Positions 11,001 through 19,400 of a stretch of DNA of 26,203 nt are shown here, in pieces. The stretch is from Reticulitermes lucifugus. Taxonomy: Eukaryota; Arthropoda; Insecta; Blattodea; Rhinotermitidae. The DNA is taken from assembly GCA_026260175.1 (NCBI GenBank), contig JAKCWW010008459.1, forward strand, positions 1-26,203, given 5' to 3'. The notes below the pieces were generated by a model. That model searched no databases. It was not told the origin of the DNA and saw nothing but the letters and a program-made list of their open reading frames with translations. A program made the translations under genes and the position numbers. Every line of letters begins with the position of its first letter. Within the stretch, counting starts at the first letter, position 1.

Positions 11001-14000
11001 ACAAAATTAACAGCGAACCTGTTCTTGCATGAGACATATTTGTATGGGTTGATGTGACATCCTCATTGGCAAGCTGGTTGGCAAGAATTGTTGCAACTGC
11101 TTCTTCATCAATCTGAAATTCCCGTCTAGATTGTTGCGGCATAACAATAGCCTGCATTCCTCCTGAATTGCTGGTAATGTTTTGCTGCTGCATTGTTACT
11201 TGCTGGTCATTCTGGATCCCAAGCAGTCGAGATCGAAGTATCTGGGAATCACCATTTTCTCTGCATGACAATGTATGCCTTGAATTTCCAGGTTCTGAAT
11301 GCACTGATAAATCTGAGCCACCAACAATGACTTGAAATACTGGTGGTCCTAGTGGAGAAGGAGAAGTTGAATCTTCACCACCTGGAGAAGGTGCAGTGCT
11401 TAAGTAATCCAGGGTAGATTGTCCCAGTAACATGGGTGCACTACCTGGAGGTTTCTGAGTATTTCGAATGCACCCTGCATGCTTGTGTGCCACAAAGAGG
11501 TTAATGTCTGAAAAATTCTGCTTGCACGTTCCACATATATGCACATCTTCTTGATTTGTAGACAATATGTTTTGAAACTGTGGTGACACAGCAGAAGGAA
11601 ATTGCACTGCCAGAACACAAGAAGAAAATATTACATTTCATCTCTAATAATAATCCATTAATAAACCACCATAAAATAGCTTTCATCTTCATATATGTGT
11701 GTGACTAATGTGTACAAGTTTCCATTAGGTGTTGTCATTGTACTCATACAGTATGATGGCACAGTAGTGATAGCAGAAGTGTTGATGAGGATATTCTTGG
11801 ATGGCAAGTTGAGACAAATATAGAAGTGAGTGGAACTGATTGAAATGGATGCTCCCTAAACTTGGTCAGTAATTCAGATGGTGCCAGAACAGAAAATGAC
11901 AAGCAGCTCAATCAAACATGTAACAAATTAAAAAATTACACTTATTATTTTCATAACAATAATACACATGGTAGTGAAATGGAAAACTTAACTCTGTTGA
12001 AAATCAGGTGACAAATGAATAGCTCAAAATAAAATAGAAAAGTCAAAAGATTAGGATGATATGAGTAATGAGAAAATGCTAGCAGCAAAAATCATGAGAA
12101 ATATCAGTATAACCAAACAATATGACATAAGTATATTTCACTCTTATCAATAGCACAGTCACAACCAACACATACACCTTCAACACATAATNNNNNNNNN
12201 NNNNNNNNNNNNNNNNNNNNNNNNNNNNNNNNNNNNNNNNNATTATGTGTTGAAGGTGTATGTGTTGGTTGTGACTGTGCTATTGATAAGAGTGAAATAT
12301 ACTTTTGTGTGTACATACCAACAGGGATGCCTGATATTAAAAAAAAAATACGACATAACTTTATCACAAAACATTCTGGAAACACCATCTTTTATGATTG
12401 ATACAAACATTGACAGAACTTCACAGAAAGTATTAAATGAAAAAATTAACCTGTAATAAATAAGAATGCTCAATTAATAATAACTGCAGAGACATAAAAT
12501 GCAGTGTGTACATAAATGTCAACAAGAAGAGAAATAACATCACACTCCAGAATAACATATGAATGATAAGAAGCAATCCCTCACCCACAAACAGGCAAAG
12601 TACAAATAAAATCTTCACAGACAACTGTACTGTTCATGAGCTAATACAGCAGTTACCTAGCTATAATAAAAAATCTCTAAGATAAGATAAAATTTGTGCT
12701 AAATGAAACTGGCTGAGTATTGTACTAAGAAAAAACAATTCCTTGGAGGACTTAATAAGTCAACATCACTCTACAGGACATCTTTTAATTTGTTTTTATC
12801 CCCTTTTTAGTAAGAAAATATTACTTCAGTGTAGATTTTGGCTACATTGAATTTGTTGAGCATAACCACAGAGTTTATCACCATTGCACAGCGAGTTAAA
12901 TTGCAAATCTAGATTGACAAAGTATTAGAGAAAATGCTGCAATAATTAAATATTTTATATTCTAGTCAGTTCTTTTCTTCAGCTCAGAATTACACATTAC
13001 ACCTATGTAGATGTGGAAAACTTCTCACCAAACATGGTGGTGATTAAATCAAGAAGGATGAGGTCTGTGGGGCATGTGGCATGCATGGGAGAAAGAGGGA
13101 TTGCACACCTGAAGGAAAGAAACTGCTTGGAAGACCTATGCAGAATGGGAAAATAATACTGAAATGGATCTTAAAAAATAGGATCAGAGGGTGTGGACTG
13201 GATTCATCTAGCTCAGTACAGGGACCAGTGGCAGGAGCTTGTAAACATGGTAATGAATCTTCAGGTTCCATAAAATGAGGGGAATTTGATTAGCTGAGGA
13301 CCTGTTAGCCCTGAAGAAGGACTCTGCTCCGTGGATGTAGTTGAAATTATGGATATCGTTCTAAAAAAATCATGCTTACATTACATATTTATTGAGAAAC
13401 AGAAGTATAAATAAAGTTTTACATTTTTTCTAAATGAAAACAACATACTATTCAATCTGTTAATTATTTTAAAAAATGTACAATAATAATTATAATCTGC
13501 AATAATTAATTATATACAGTAACAAAAAGAGAACTGTTACTTCCGGATTCAGTGCTGAAACTAGATTCCTCTGCTTGGGAAGAGTTGGTTCTGATTAATT
13601 TGACAGTAGGTCAGCATGTCTGCTCCAGTGCATTATTTGGATAGCTTTTCACAACTTGATACTACAATGTCAGAAGACACTAACAGTATATGTAATAAGT
13701 CTTCCATAAAATTTTGACTGAAGTTTTTTGTGATTGACCTCTGTATCTTCTGCAGTCCTTACTCACGCTTCTTAAGTGTGTTCAAATAACTGTCTTATTG
13801 ACAAGATTACTGGTTTTATTATTCCTGAACCATGGATCTATGCCTATTTATATGTACTTTTGCTGAAGCATCCATAATTTCGTCAAAATGAATGTTAGTA
13901 TTGGCATATTTCATTTCCCACATTGAAATGTTCAAGTATTTCATAATGAACACTAACAAACTGTTCCATTGTGTAATCTAATAATGTCTGCAGTTTGATT

Positions 14001-16274
14001 CCTACAAATGTCTCAGTGATTTTAAGGGAATGTTTTTAAGGATAACATTTATATTAAGCTTCTTTGAGCACATGATTATGGAGAATCAATGTTTGCCTGC
14101 TGAGGTTTTCATTGAAACTGGATTTAAATGTCCCGGTGCTTTCTTATCTTTGCATCAGAATATAAAGCCATATCATTTTCTGAAGTATAGCTAACGGGCT
14201 CCTGGGTGGGTGATCAAAATGCCTTTTTGAGCTTTGTTGTTCTTTGAGAGAGAAGAAAAATATGACACCCCTTTTACATATTCAACAATCTCTTCTTCTT
14301 GATTTTTGTAAATGTACTTGTGTAAGAACACATAATTCTTTAACAGTCCTTGTCCCTAGCAAAGATATTTTCTTCAGTGATCACAAACAGAAAATGGCTT
14401 TTGTAACCTGATGGAAATTTCACTGCTCATTATGTCTGTAAACATCAAGTCATCCACTAGCCATGTAAAATTTTTCAACATAAGTTGTTTAATTTTTCTA
14501 TGACTCAAACTGCACATTGTCAAAAGGTTACTCAAAAATCAATGCAGTGTTATGTTTTCAGCATACTTTTCAAGGTCACATGATTCAAAACATAGTGAAT
14601 ACCTCTGTTTTAGGTAATCAGTCTATTTTCACCAGACATCAAATAGGACTTCTCTAGAAACTAAACACATGCCTGGAGGAAAAGAAAAAAGCTGCCTGAA
14701 AACCAAATATAATTTTCATGCAGTCACTGCTTTGTTTGTTTATATTCTACATTCTACATTGGGATGTGCATCCACAACAGTACAGTAATTAAAATGCTGA
14801 AACTGTTCTATCCTCTTAAATCAGTGGTTCCCAAACTGTGCCCTATGAAACAGTGGCATTCCACAGGCTGGACTGAGGGGTTCTGCCAGTGAGTCCATTA
14901 AAAAGGAACTGAGATTCTAGTGGACCCACCAGAGTGGTTCTCCCCATCCCTGTTCTGCCTTAAGACATGCAGATCAAGCCTCTAAAATATTATGGGTTTT
15001 GAGTCTTAAACAATGGACAATGTCCAAAATTGTAGTCACAGCCACAGTCATATACCACTGTCAGAATCCTTTATAGCTGATTTACTTGTAAGGAATATTG
15101 TTCCATGTTCAAGTAATCCACAAACTGAAGATGTTTTGGAACTCTGCATTGCCCGAGGTTATCTTTGATGTCTTTAAATAAGCAAATGTGGACATATGTT
15201 ACATCTTCATTTATAAACCATTAATGCTATACAACCCAGTAGTGACAGTCATTATCTAGACTATATATTGTCTGTGGCTGAAGAATGAAAATGCTTCATA
15301 TTCATTAATCTACCATCCACAATGTATAGTCTAAGACAGTAAAAGCATTACTAAATAAATTCCAGACTACACGTACATTAAAAATATTTTGGTGGATACT
15401 GTCTTTGCCTCTACCTGCATGCTGTAATATGATATGATTCACATGGAAATCCCTGACTTTGTGACTCCCATCATAAAATGTATTTTTCTGGCTACCTACA
15501 CACTGATCATAGCACAGTTAAATGTAGACATGCATATAAATATTAACAGGTTCTAAGACATAAATCTTAAAGATACCTTCACAATGATTTTGTGTGTGTG
15601 TATAAAACAAAGCCAGAGAAACAAAGGAGAGGAAAGAAAGTATGAACAATGAAATGATAAAAACTCCAAGTATTCTTGAATATAACGTCGTTTCAATTAG
15701 TAAACTGTTACCGACGTTTCGGAGGAATTTGCGGCCTCTGTCGTGAGGGTCTAAGCAGTTCTATCACTCAAAACTTGCATCAACATCGCTGTCAAGAACC
15801 TCGCAATTACATATTAGCCTGAAAACTATGATGTGTGATCATAGTCGATGTCTTAGTAACGTTCATGGCAAATTTAAACCAACCAAACGATCCACATTCT
15901 AAATAAGTAAGGTTAAATACGGCCAGTCATTCACCTTTAAAGCTTTTATTCTTTAGTTAATGAATTTACATGTCCAGGAAGCAGAAACATAAAACAAGCA
16001 ATTTCAATAATACAATATGTTTTATTAATATTAAATATGTGTACTGGATACTGAACAGTAACAAAATTGCGTACGATGACAAATGTTCGAAGCAACACAG
16101 CCTTCCACTCGTCATGCCGTTCAGAACAATCATAACATTAAGAGGGCCCCCAAGCAAGCACATTAAAGATATGCCCAACTGCGTGTCACATTCTCGTTAA
16201 ACATGTTTTGATTTAAATGAATAAAAGTATTTACCATACACTTGTGATCCAGCCGTACTGATAGGTATGTTCAT
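1170..16274 (-). CDS. Zfp64: ZFP64-like C2H2 zinc-finger protein, complete, 9 coding exons
   Basis: Joined exons (minus strand, 5' to 3'): 16274-16235, 11606-11019, 9465-9010, 7349-7166, 6772-6705, 5669-5529, 3488-3369, 3112-2981, 2095-1170. They total 2655 nt, or 884 residues plus stop, with no frame break. Eleven fingers lie at about residues 38-59 (C2HC-like), 338-360, 368-388, 396-416, 424-444, 452-474, 482-503, 511-531, 538-558, 566-587 and, after a 45-residue gap, 632-652. Linkers are of the TGEKP type or close to it. Finger order, the two Cx4C fingers (2 and 6), the N-terminal HICGTCK motif and the lone REDSWRSH finger match vertebrate ZFP64 as I know it. That family is nuclear and binds DNA. 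The 232-residue tail is low in complexity and unassigned. The start is backed by an in-frame TAG 12 nt upstream. Orthology rests on recall, not on a search. Confidence 0.88.
2096..2980 (-). other. Zfp64-like intron 8
   Basis: An 885-bp intron between GTAAGC and TTTCAG. It holds a decayed SINE copy, listed separately. I see no other feature. Confidence 0.85.
2780..2862 (+). mobile_element. SINE tail fragment, copy E
   Basis: The stretch CTGACCACCCACC... to CTATACCTCCACTCCCCC...CTTCATGG matches the copies at 16748-17024 and 20879-20945 in order and orientation, with more divergence and an internal A run. Its 5' limit is unclear and may reach back to about 2640. Confidence 0.6.
2981..3112 (-). 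CDS. Zfp64: Zfp64-like coding exon 8, finger 9 and first half of finger 10
   Basis: This 132-nt phase 1-1 exon has acceptor TTTTGTTTTAG and donor G|GTAAGC. Finger 9 is C538/C541/H554/H558, with linker TKDKPF. The Cys pair of finger 10 (C566, C569) follows, and intron 8 splits that finger just before its helix. Confidence 0.92.
3369..3488 (-). CDS. Zfp64: Zfp64-like coding exon 7, second half of finger 7 and finger 8
   Basis: This 120-nt phase 1-1 exon has acceptor TTGTTTCAG. It supplies the helix of finger 7 ([12 protein letters not shown]498 and H503) and finger 8 (C511/C514/H527/H531). No ORF in the track covers it, because it has no start-like codon and is short. The donor GTTTGT is weak, but the join gives the expected linker into exon 8. 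Confidence 0.88.
4108..4402 (-). mobile_element. tRNA-derived SINE, near full length, copy A
   Basis: Read on the minus strand, the element starts GGGAGCCGGGGTAATGTAGT and has an A-box-like stretch (at 4366-4385) and a perfect B box GGTTCAAATCC (4335-4345). The body and the shared tail follow, with GAATGAGTGGAGCTATACC and a terminal TTTACCTTTAC. Length is about 295 bp. The decayed frame [11 protein letters not shown] and LWAGRSRV are traces I recall from dispersed insect repeats. No clear target-site duplication was found. Confidence 0.8.
4925..4964. repeat. (CA)n(TA)n compound microsatellite
   Basis: Seven CA units are followed by about thirteen AT units. Confidence 0.95.
5380..5402. repeat. 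(GA)n microsatellite
   Basis: About eleven GA units, followed by a purine-only GAAA-rich stretch to about 5430. Confidence 0.95.
5529..5669 (-). CDS. Zfp64: Zfp64-like coding exon 6, finger 6 and first half of finger 7
   Basis: This 141-nt phase 1-1 exon has acceptor TTTTTAG and donor T|GTGAGT. It encodes residues 446-492. Finger 6 has the wider spacing C452-x4-C457 and H470/H474, followed by a canonical TGEKPF linker. The Cys pair of finger 7 (C482, C485) comes next. Intron 6 then splits finger 7 between its knuckle and its helix. Confidence 0.92.
5670..6704 (-). other. Zfp64-like intron 5
   Basis: A 1035-bp intron between GTAAAA and TTTTTAG, with one SINE tail fragment. The rest is AT-rich with no feature I can support. 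Confidence 0.85.
6011..6114 (-). mobile_element. SINE tail fragment, copy B
   Basis: The plus strand reads GTAAAAGGTC...CGCCATAAAGGCATA...GTATAGCTCCACTCATTCTTAACCTTGGCAC..GGTAAGTGGTCA, so this is a minus-strand copy of the family tail. The tRNA-like head is absent, as expected for 5' truncation. Confidence 0.8.
6705..6772 (-). CDS. Zfp64: Zfp64-like coding exon 5, finger 5
   Basis: This 68-nt exon encodes one finger, C424-x2-C427...H440-x3-H444, with helix RDSSQLTVH. The acceptor TTTGTTTCCAG restores the Lys codon split by intron 4. The donor is G|GTAAAA in phase 1, inside the HTG linker. Exons 4 and 5 together are 252 nt, so skipping both would keep frame while skipping either alone would not. 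Confidence 0.92.
6988..7037. repeat. TTG / TCATCG trinucleotide-rich tract
   Basis: TTG units (one interrupted by GTGG) run into TCATCATCGTCATCGTCGTC. Confidence 0.85.
7166..7349 (-). CDS. Zfp64: Zfp64-like coding exon 4, fingers 3 and 4
   Basis: The exon encodes residues 362-422: GERPFHC then two standard Cx2C...Hx3H fingers (C368/C371/H384/H388 and C396/C399/H412/H416), ending in NDERPYK. The acceptor is TTTGCCAG and the donor AA|GTGAGT, in phase 2. These two fingers are among the most family-like parts of the protein (RGDKL and DSGSLRKH helices). Confidence 0.93.
7350..9009 (-). other. Zfp64-like intron 3
   Basis: A 1660-bp intron between GTACAA and TTTGCCAG. It holds a decayed dispersed repeat at about 8395-8605. 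The overlapping minus-strand frames at 7732-7943 have no recognisable domain and read differently in each frame. Confidence 0.85.
8395..8605 (-). mobile_element. decayed dispersed repeat with a [10 protein letters not shown] trace
   Basis: The minus-strand frame [21 protein letters not shown] resembles a peptide trace (V-W-D-V-x-P-C-S-L-V-x-x-Y) I recall from repeats scattered in insect genomes. A second, independent copy in this window at 25262-25400 reads VLWDMVPYSLVSKYQHF, which supports a real repeat family. Element class and ends are unknown. Confidence 0.55.
9010..9465 (-). CDS. Zfp64: Zfp64-like coding exon 3, finger 2
   Basis: This 456-nt exon has phase 1 at both ends. A strong acceptor (TTTCTTTCCTGCAG) precedes it and the donor is G|GTACAA. 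It covers residues 210-361. The first 128 residues are an unstructured linker, with a basic patch (SRSRAKKR) just before finger 2. That finger is C338-x4-C343 with H356 and H360, and the exon ends in the HTG linker. The basic patch could serve as a nuclear localisation signal (inference). Confidence 0.88.
9466..11018 (-). other. Zfp64-like intron 2
   Basis: A 1553-bp intron. Several open frames on both strands (9605-10603) have pyrimidine-rich, biased composition and no domain. I see nothing else in it. Confidence 0.8.
11019..11606 (-). CDS. Zfp64: Zfp64-like coding exon 2, N-terminal C2HC-like finger
   Basis: The exon encodes residues 14-209 and is 588 nt long, a multiple of three, with phase 1 at both ends. 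The acceptor TTCTGGCAG precedes it. It holds the divergent first finger (C38, C41, H54, C59; [10 protein letters not shown] core), then a Ser/Pro/Gln-rich linker with no obvious domain. The donor is GTTCGC, a poor match to GTRAGT, but it is the only nearby site that keeps frame with exon 3. Confidence 0.85.
12129..12304. repeat. 63-bp perfect inverted repeat flanking an assembly gap
   Basis: Arms 12129-12191 and 12242-12304 are exact reverse complements, and pairing stops at their outer edges. The 50 Ns at 12192-12241 fill the centre. Either a longer palindrome or foldback element is collapsed here, or two contig ends carrying the same sequence were joined. Confidence 0.97.
13035..13285 (+). 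mobile_element. decayed RTE-like LINE fragment 1
   Basis: Conceptual translation with frame jumps gives [19 protein letters not shown], later [15 protein letters not shown] and [11 protein letters not shown]. This matches the C-terminal end of RTE-type non-LTR reverse transcriptases (SRRMRWAGHVARMG and DWI-LAQDRD-WR patterns). Stops and shifts show it is dead. Confidence 0.75.
14822..14960. mobile_element. hAT-like terminal sequence
   Basis: CAGTGGTTCCCAAACTGTG is a typical hAT-superfamily terminal inverted repeat. I found no matching opposite end nearby, nor a clear 8-bp target duplication, so this is a one-ended remnant. The right limit is a guess. Confidence 0.55.
15585..15745 (-). mobile_element. 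dispersed repeat fragment with FLRNVGN trace
   Basis: The minus-strand frame reads [12 protein letters not shown] followed by [18 protein letters not shown] recall similar traces from repeats of cockroach and termite genomes. The patch CCGACGTTTCGG has higher CpG than its flanks. Element class is unknown. Confidence 0.4.
16235..16274 (-). CDS. Zfp64: Zfp64-like coding exon 1 (start codon)
   Basis: This 40-nt coding exon reads [13 protein letters not shown] and ends in one base of a split Val codon, before a GGTAAAT donor. It lies outside the listed ORFs because it is so short. Joined to exon 2 it reads QVY-VQFP, which resembles the MN...S.G...VQ.P N-terminus of vertebrate ZFP64. An in-frame TAG lies 12 nt upstream. 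The exon faces mRpL3 exon 1. Transcript data would be the decisive test. Confidence 0.75.
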
Positions 16275-16415
16275 TTCGTTAGTCTAATGTGCACTTATTA
16301 TGAGACATCGAAATTTGCGAATATACGCCTACTTCGTCACCATTGAAACATATTAGGACCAGCTGACATGTCAACACACACAACATGGCACACGCGTTGC
16401 AATGGGTGTTTCAAG
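16275..16415. promoter_or_regulatory. divergent promoter between Zfp64-like and mRpL3
   Basis: Only 141 bp lie between the two start codons, so both 5' UTRs and the core promoter elements must fit here or overlap the first exons. CpG dinucleotides are more frequent here and down to about 16870 than in the AT-rich surroundings. I see no convincing TATA box. The mRpL3 start sits in CAAGATGGCTG, which fits a YY1/Pho-type GCCATCTT core on the opposite strand; YY1-type sites that span the ATG are known in other nuclear genes for mitochondrial proteins. Confidence 0.65.
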
Positions 16416-16435
16416 ATGGCTGGTCTAAGTTGTAA
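16385..16435 (+). other. possible upstream ORF overlapping the mRpL3 start
   Basis: An ATG at 16385 (CAACATGG) opens a 16-codon frame that ends with TAA at 16433-16435. A second ATG at 16402 opens an 8-codon frame that ends at 16428. Both are out of frame with mRpL3 and cross its start. They matter only if transcription starts upstream of 16385, which the sequence cannot show. Confidence 0.35.
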
Positions 16436-16489
16436 CGTGCTTGGGTACTTTCTGCCGCTTCGCGTGGCACCGAATGTTGTAAAGGAAAG
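16416..16489 (+). CDS. mRpL3: mRpL3 coding exon 1, presequence
   Basis: The exon encodes [24 protein letters not shown] plus two bases of a Ser codon, before donor AAAG|GTAAAT. The ATG has a good context (CAAGATGG). An in-frame ATG at 16368 would add 16 residues. I prefer 16416 because the upstream stretch is Cys/His/Thr-rich and unlike a presequence. This exon is too short for the ORF track. Confidence 0.8.
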
Positions 16490-19400
16490 GTAAATTGTTT
16501 GCCTTACGCATAGTAAATAGTTAATATTGCCGGTAATTATGATTCGTTTCCATTGCGTTGTCGAAGTCGAAATTACCAGCAGATGTAATAACCAAACTAA
16601 CCTCCAGAATACGTACGCAGCCCGCAAAATATATCTGTTGCAGTGGGTACACATACATTAGGCATAGCAGTAAAAAGTGTAGAAATTGTCACAAACTATT
16701 GTCGTATTTTGTGTGTGTGTGACTTTGTTTCTACTACAGTCCGAAATGTCGTCGGGATTGCGTAGTCCGGGTAATGATTAGGCTACGGGCTAGCGGCAGG
16801 GTTGAGAAAGATGTTCTGTTCTCCGGAACTTCTAAACCGGCTTTCGGGCCGACGCATCCTCATTTATTGGGTACCGACGGCCCTTTTTCCTGGGGTAAAG
16901 CGGTCTCAGCATGAGGCTGACCACTTACCTCAATCTGGTGCTGAGGATAAGAATGAGTAGAGCTATACCTCCACCGCTGTCCCCCATTTGCCTTCATGAC
17001 GTAAAGGGACAACTGTACCTTTACAAAAGTCCAAAATGCAGCGACTTCGAATACTGGGCATGATTACATGTCTTCATCATGTTATCTGGTTAGTAACCTA
17101 ACAAAAGCTAATGTACTGTGTATCAGTGTAATCAAAACTGAAAGTAAAGTGTAGAACCGATGACATTCCCAATCACCATGCAACATTCCACCCGTTTATG
17201 TTCTTTGTGGGTATTAATATATTTAATAGATCAGTAACCATACCTTATGGACATAATTGGGGAGAACTAAAGTGCAGTAGTACAGTGCAGTATGCAACTT
17301 ATATAGGAAAGAAGTATTATAACTTAGGAAAGAGGTATTAAATGCTCTAATGTGGTTTGATATACTGGTTACATGGGCTGACTTATTTAGAATATGAGGA
17401 TTCCAGTCTTCTGCGATGTGATGCTGCATTTCTTGTTTGGCTCCTTTAAAATGTCAGGAGCCACTCACCCAGTGACACAGTGTCACATCCCAGAAGATGA
17501 AAATTTTTAACTGCACTGTTGTGAAAACCATATATAAACTCATATTTAGAATGTGTTTACATAAAACAGACAATAAAGTTTCTGTAGGTGAACATTTGCC
17601 TTATAAATTTCCTGTTCAGAATAATTGGAAACCAGGGAATGCACTATTGCAATTACTTTGAATTCACTTTGGAATTGGAACGGAGTATCTCTGCTACTGG
17701 CTATGCTGATGATGGAGATCTAAGATTTACGTAATGGTGAAAATGAAGATAGGTCTTCTTTGTTGTGCCACTGTGTAGTTCATTAGGTGTTTACCAATGT
17801 TTCAAGGAAGCCTGCTGTATCCACCTTTATAGTATAAGCACACCATGTCTATTTTATGATCGAGCCAGCAATGTTATTTTTCTTATTTTGATGGCCTGCA
17901 GAAACATAAATTCTGTAAAAAAGAACATGCATAGTGTTAGAAGCTAAGAATCATGGTGGTATAAAAGGAAACACAGAAGAAACTAAATTTATTTTTGTTG
18001 ATCATACCAGAATGCAGAACAGTATTATAATGGAGTTAATAATACATTAAATTGTTTGAAGGTATGGCATTGTAATAACAACAAAATATGCTGCTACCTA
18101 TATCATCTTCAGTCCAGTTTTGCTCTTAGTTGCTGCTACTTGTTAGCTTATTTTAGAGCTGTTTTTTAAATCAGAATATTAAAGGAACATGGTGAAAAGT
18201 AATTAGTTGTGTCTTCATCCCGAGTCCTATCTAAAAACATAATGAATTATATTTTATCTTCTGTTTTGTATGGGTGTGAAATGTGAGGAATGGGGGACGG
18301 GGGTTGTTTGGATTTTCAGACTTTCGGACAGGTGAAGTAAAAAAGAAATAATAGGAGAACACTACATAATGACACACTTCATAACTTCACCAAAAATTGT
18401 TAGAGAAATCAAAGCAAGAAGGATGAGATAGATGAGACATGTTTGGGAATTAGAAATGCATATAGAATTTTTGTAGATAAACCTTTGCTTGGAATGTCTG
18501 TACATAGATAGGGAGTAGCATTAAATTGGATTTCAGAGACATAGCTTGTAAAGATGTAACCTTATTTAGAATAGGAACCATTGATAGGCCATGTAAGTAA
18601 TGATGAGTATTTGATTGCTGTGGAAACACAGAGTTTTTTGACCAGCTGGAAACTTACTGTGGGAAGACAGTGTACTGTGATAGGATTTCTGCATAAATAA
18701 CACATGACTTAATAATATTCATTCATTTGACACTCCATAAATCCAAGGATCGGATACAGAACATGTCATTGATTTATCTAGGTATAAAAATTTAAGACTA
18801 AGTGTAAAGGCTACAATAGAGCCAGTCATGAGATTAAATATTACATGAAATTAAAACAGTGAACCTATCTATGTCTTATTATAAATAATTAATACTTAAT
18901 TTACAACTTGTAGCAGAATAAATAATACAGTAATTAGACAACAATATAAAAACCTTAATTACTGGAACCAAGATCCTTATTTATTTCCAACTATAATATT
19001 CATCCAAGGTGTAGGAATTTATAAGAAGAAACCTTTTTAAAGCTGATTTAAATTTATTAATGTCATATGATAATTATTTAAGATGTAACAGAAGGTGGCT
19101 ATAAATTTTGATACCCGAATAACAAACTCCTTTTTGAAATATTGTTAACTTTGCTGTGGGGAGATGTAAATCATAATTAGATCTTGTATTAAATTTATGA
19201 ACATCAAAATTACTTTTGAATAAACCTCTATTCTTAACAACAAACATTAGTACAGAGAATATGTACTGGGAATGGAGAGGAAGGATACATAATTTTTTGA
19301 ATAAGTCACGACATGAATCTTTGCTATTAGAATTCATAATAACTCTAACTATTCTTTTTTGAATCTTGAATATGACTCTACTGTAGGCTGAGGTACCCCA

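Larger units (their letters stand above)
11607..16234 (-). other. Zfp64-like intron 1
   Basis: The largest intron, 4628 bp as assembled, between GTAAAT and TTCTGGCAG. It contains the 50-N gap with inverted repeats, an RTE-like fragment, a hAT-like terminus and a dispersed repeat near 15585-15745. Real length is uncertain because of the gap. An extra alternative 5' exon in it cannot be ruled out. Confidence 0.75.

Noticed and set aside
12104-12388. 94-codon minus-strand frame across the N gap
   Set aside because: It is open only because the Ns have no stops, and its two ends are the inverted-repeat arms.
16337-16654. 105-codon minus-strand frame over the promoter and mRpL3 exon 1
   Set aside because: It is antisense to a well-supported exon, has no domain likeness, and overlaps the divergent promoter.
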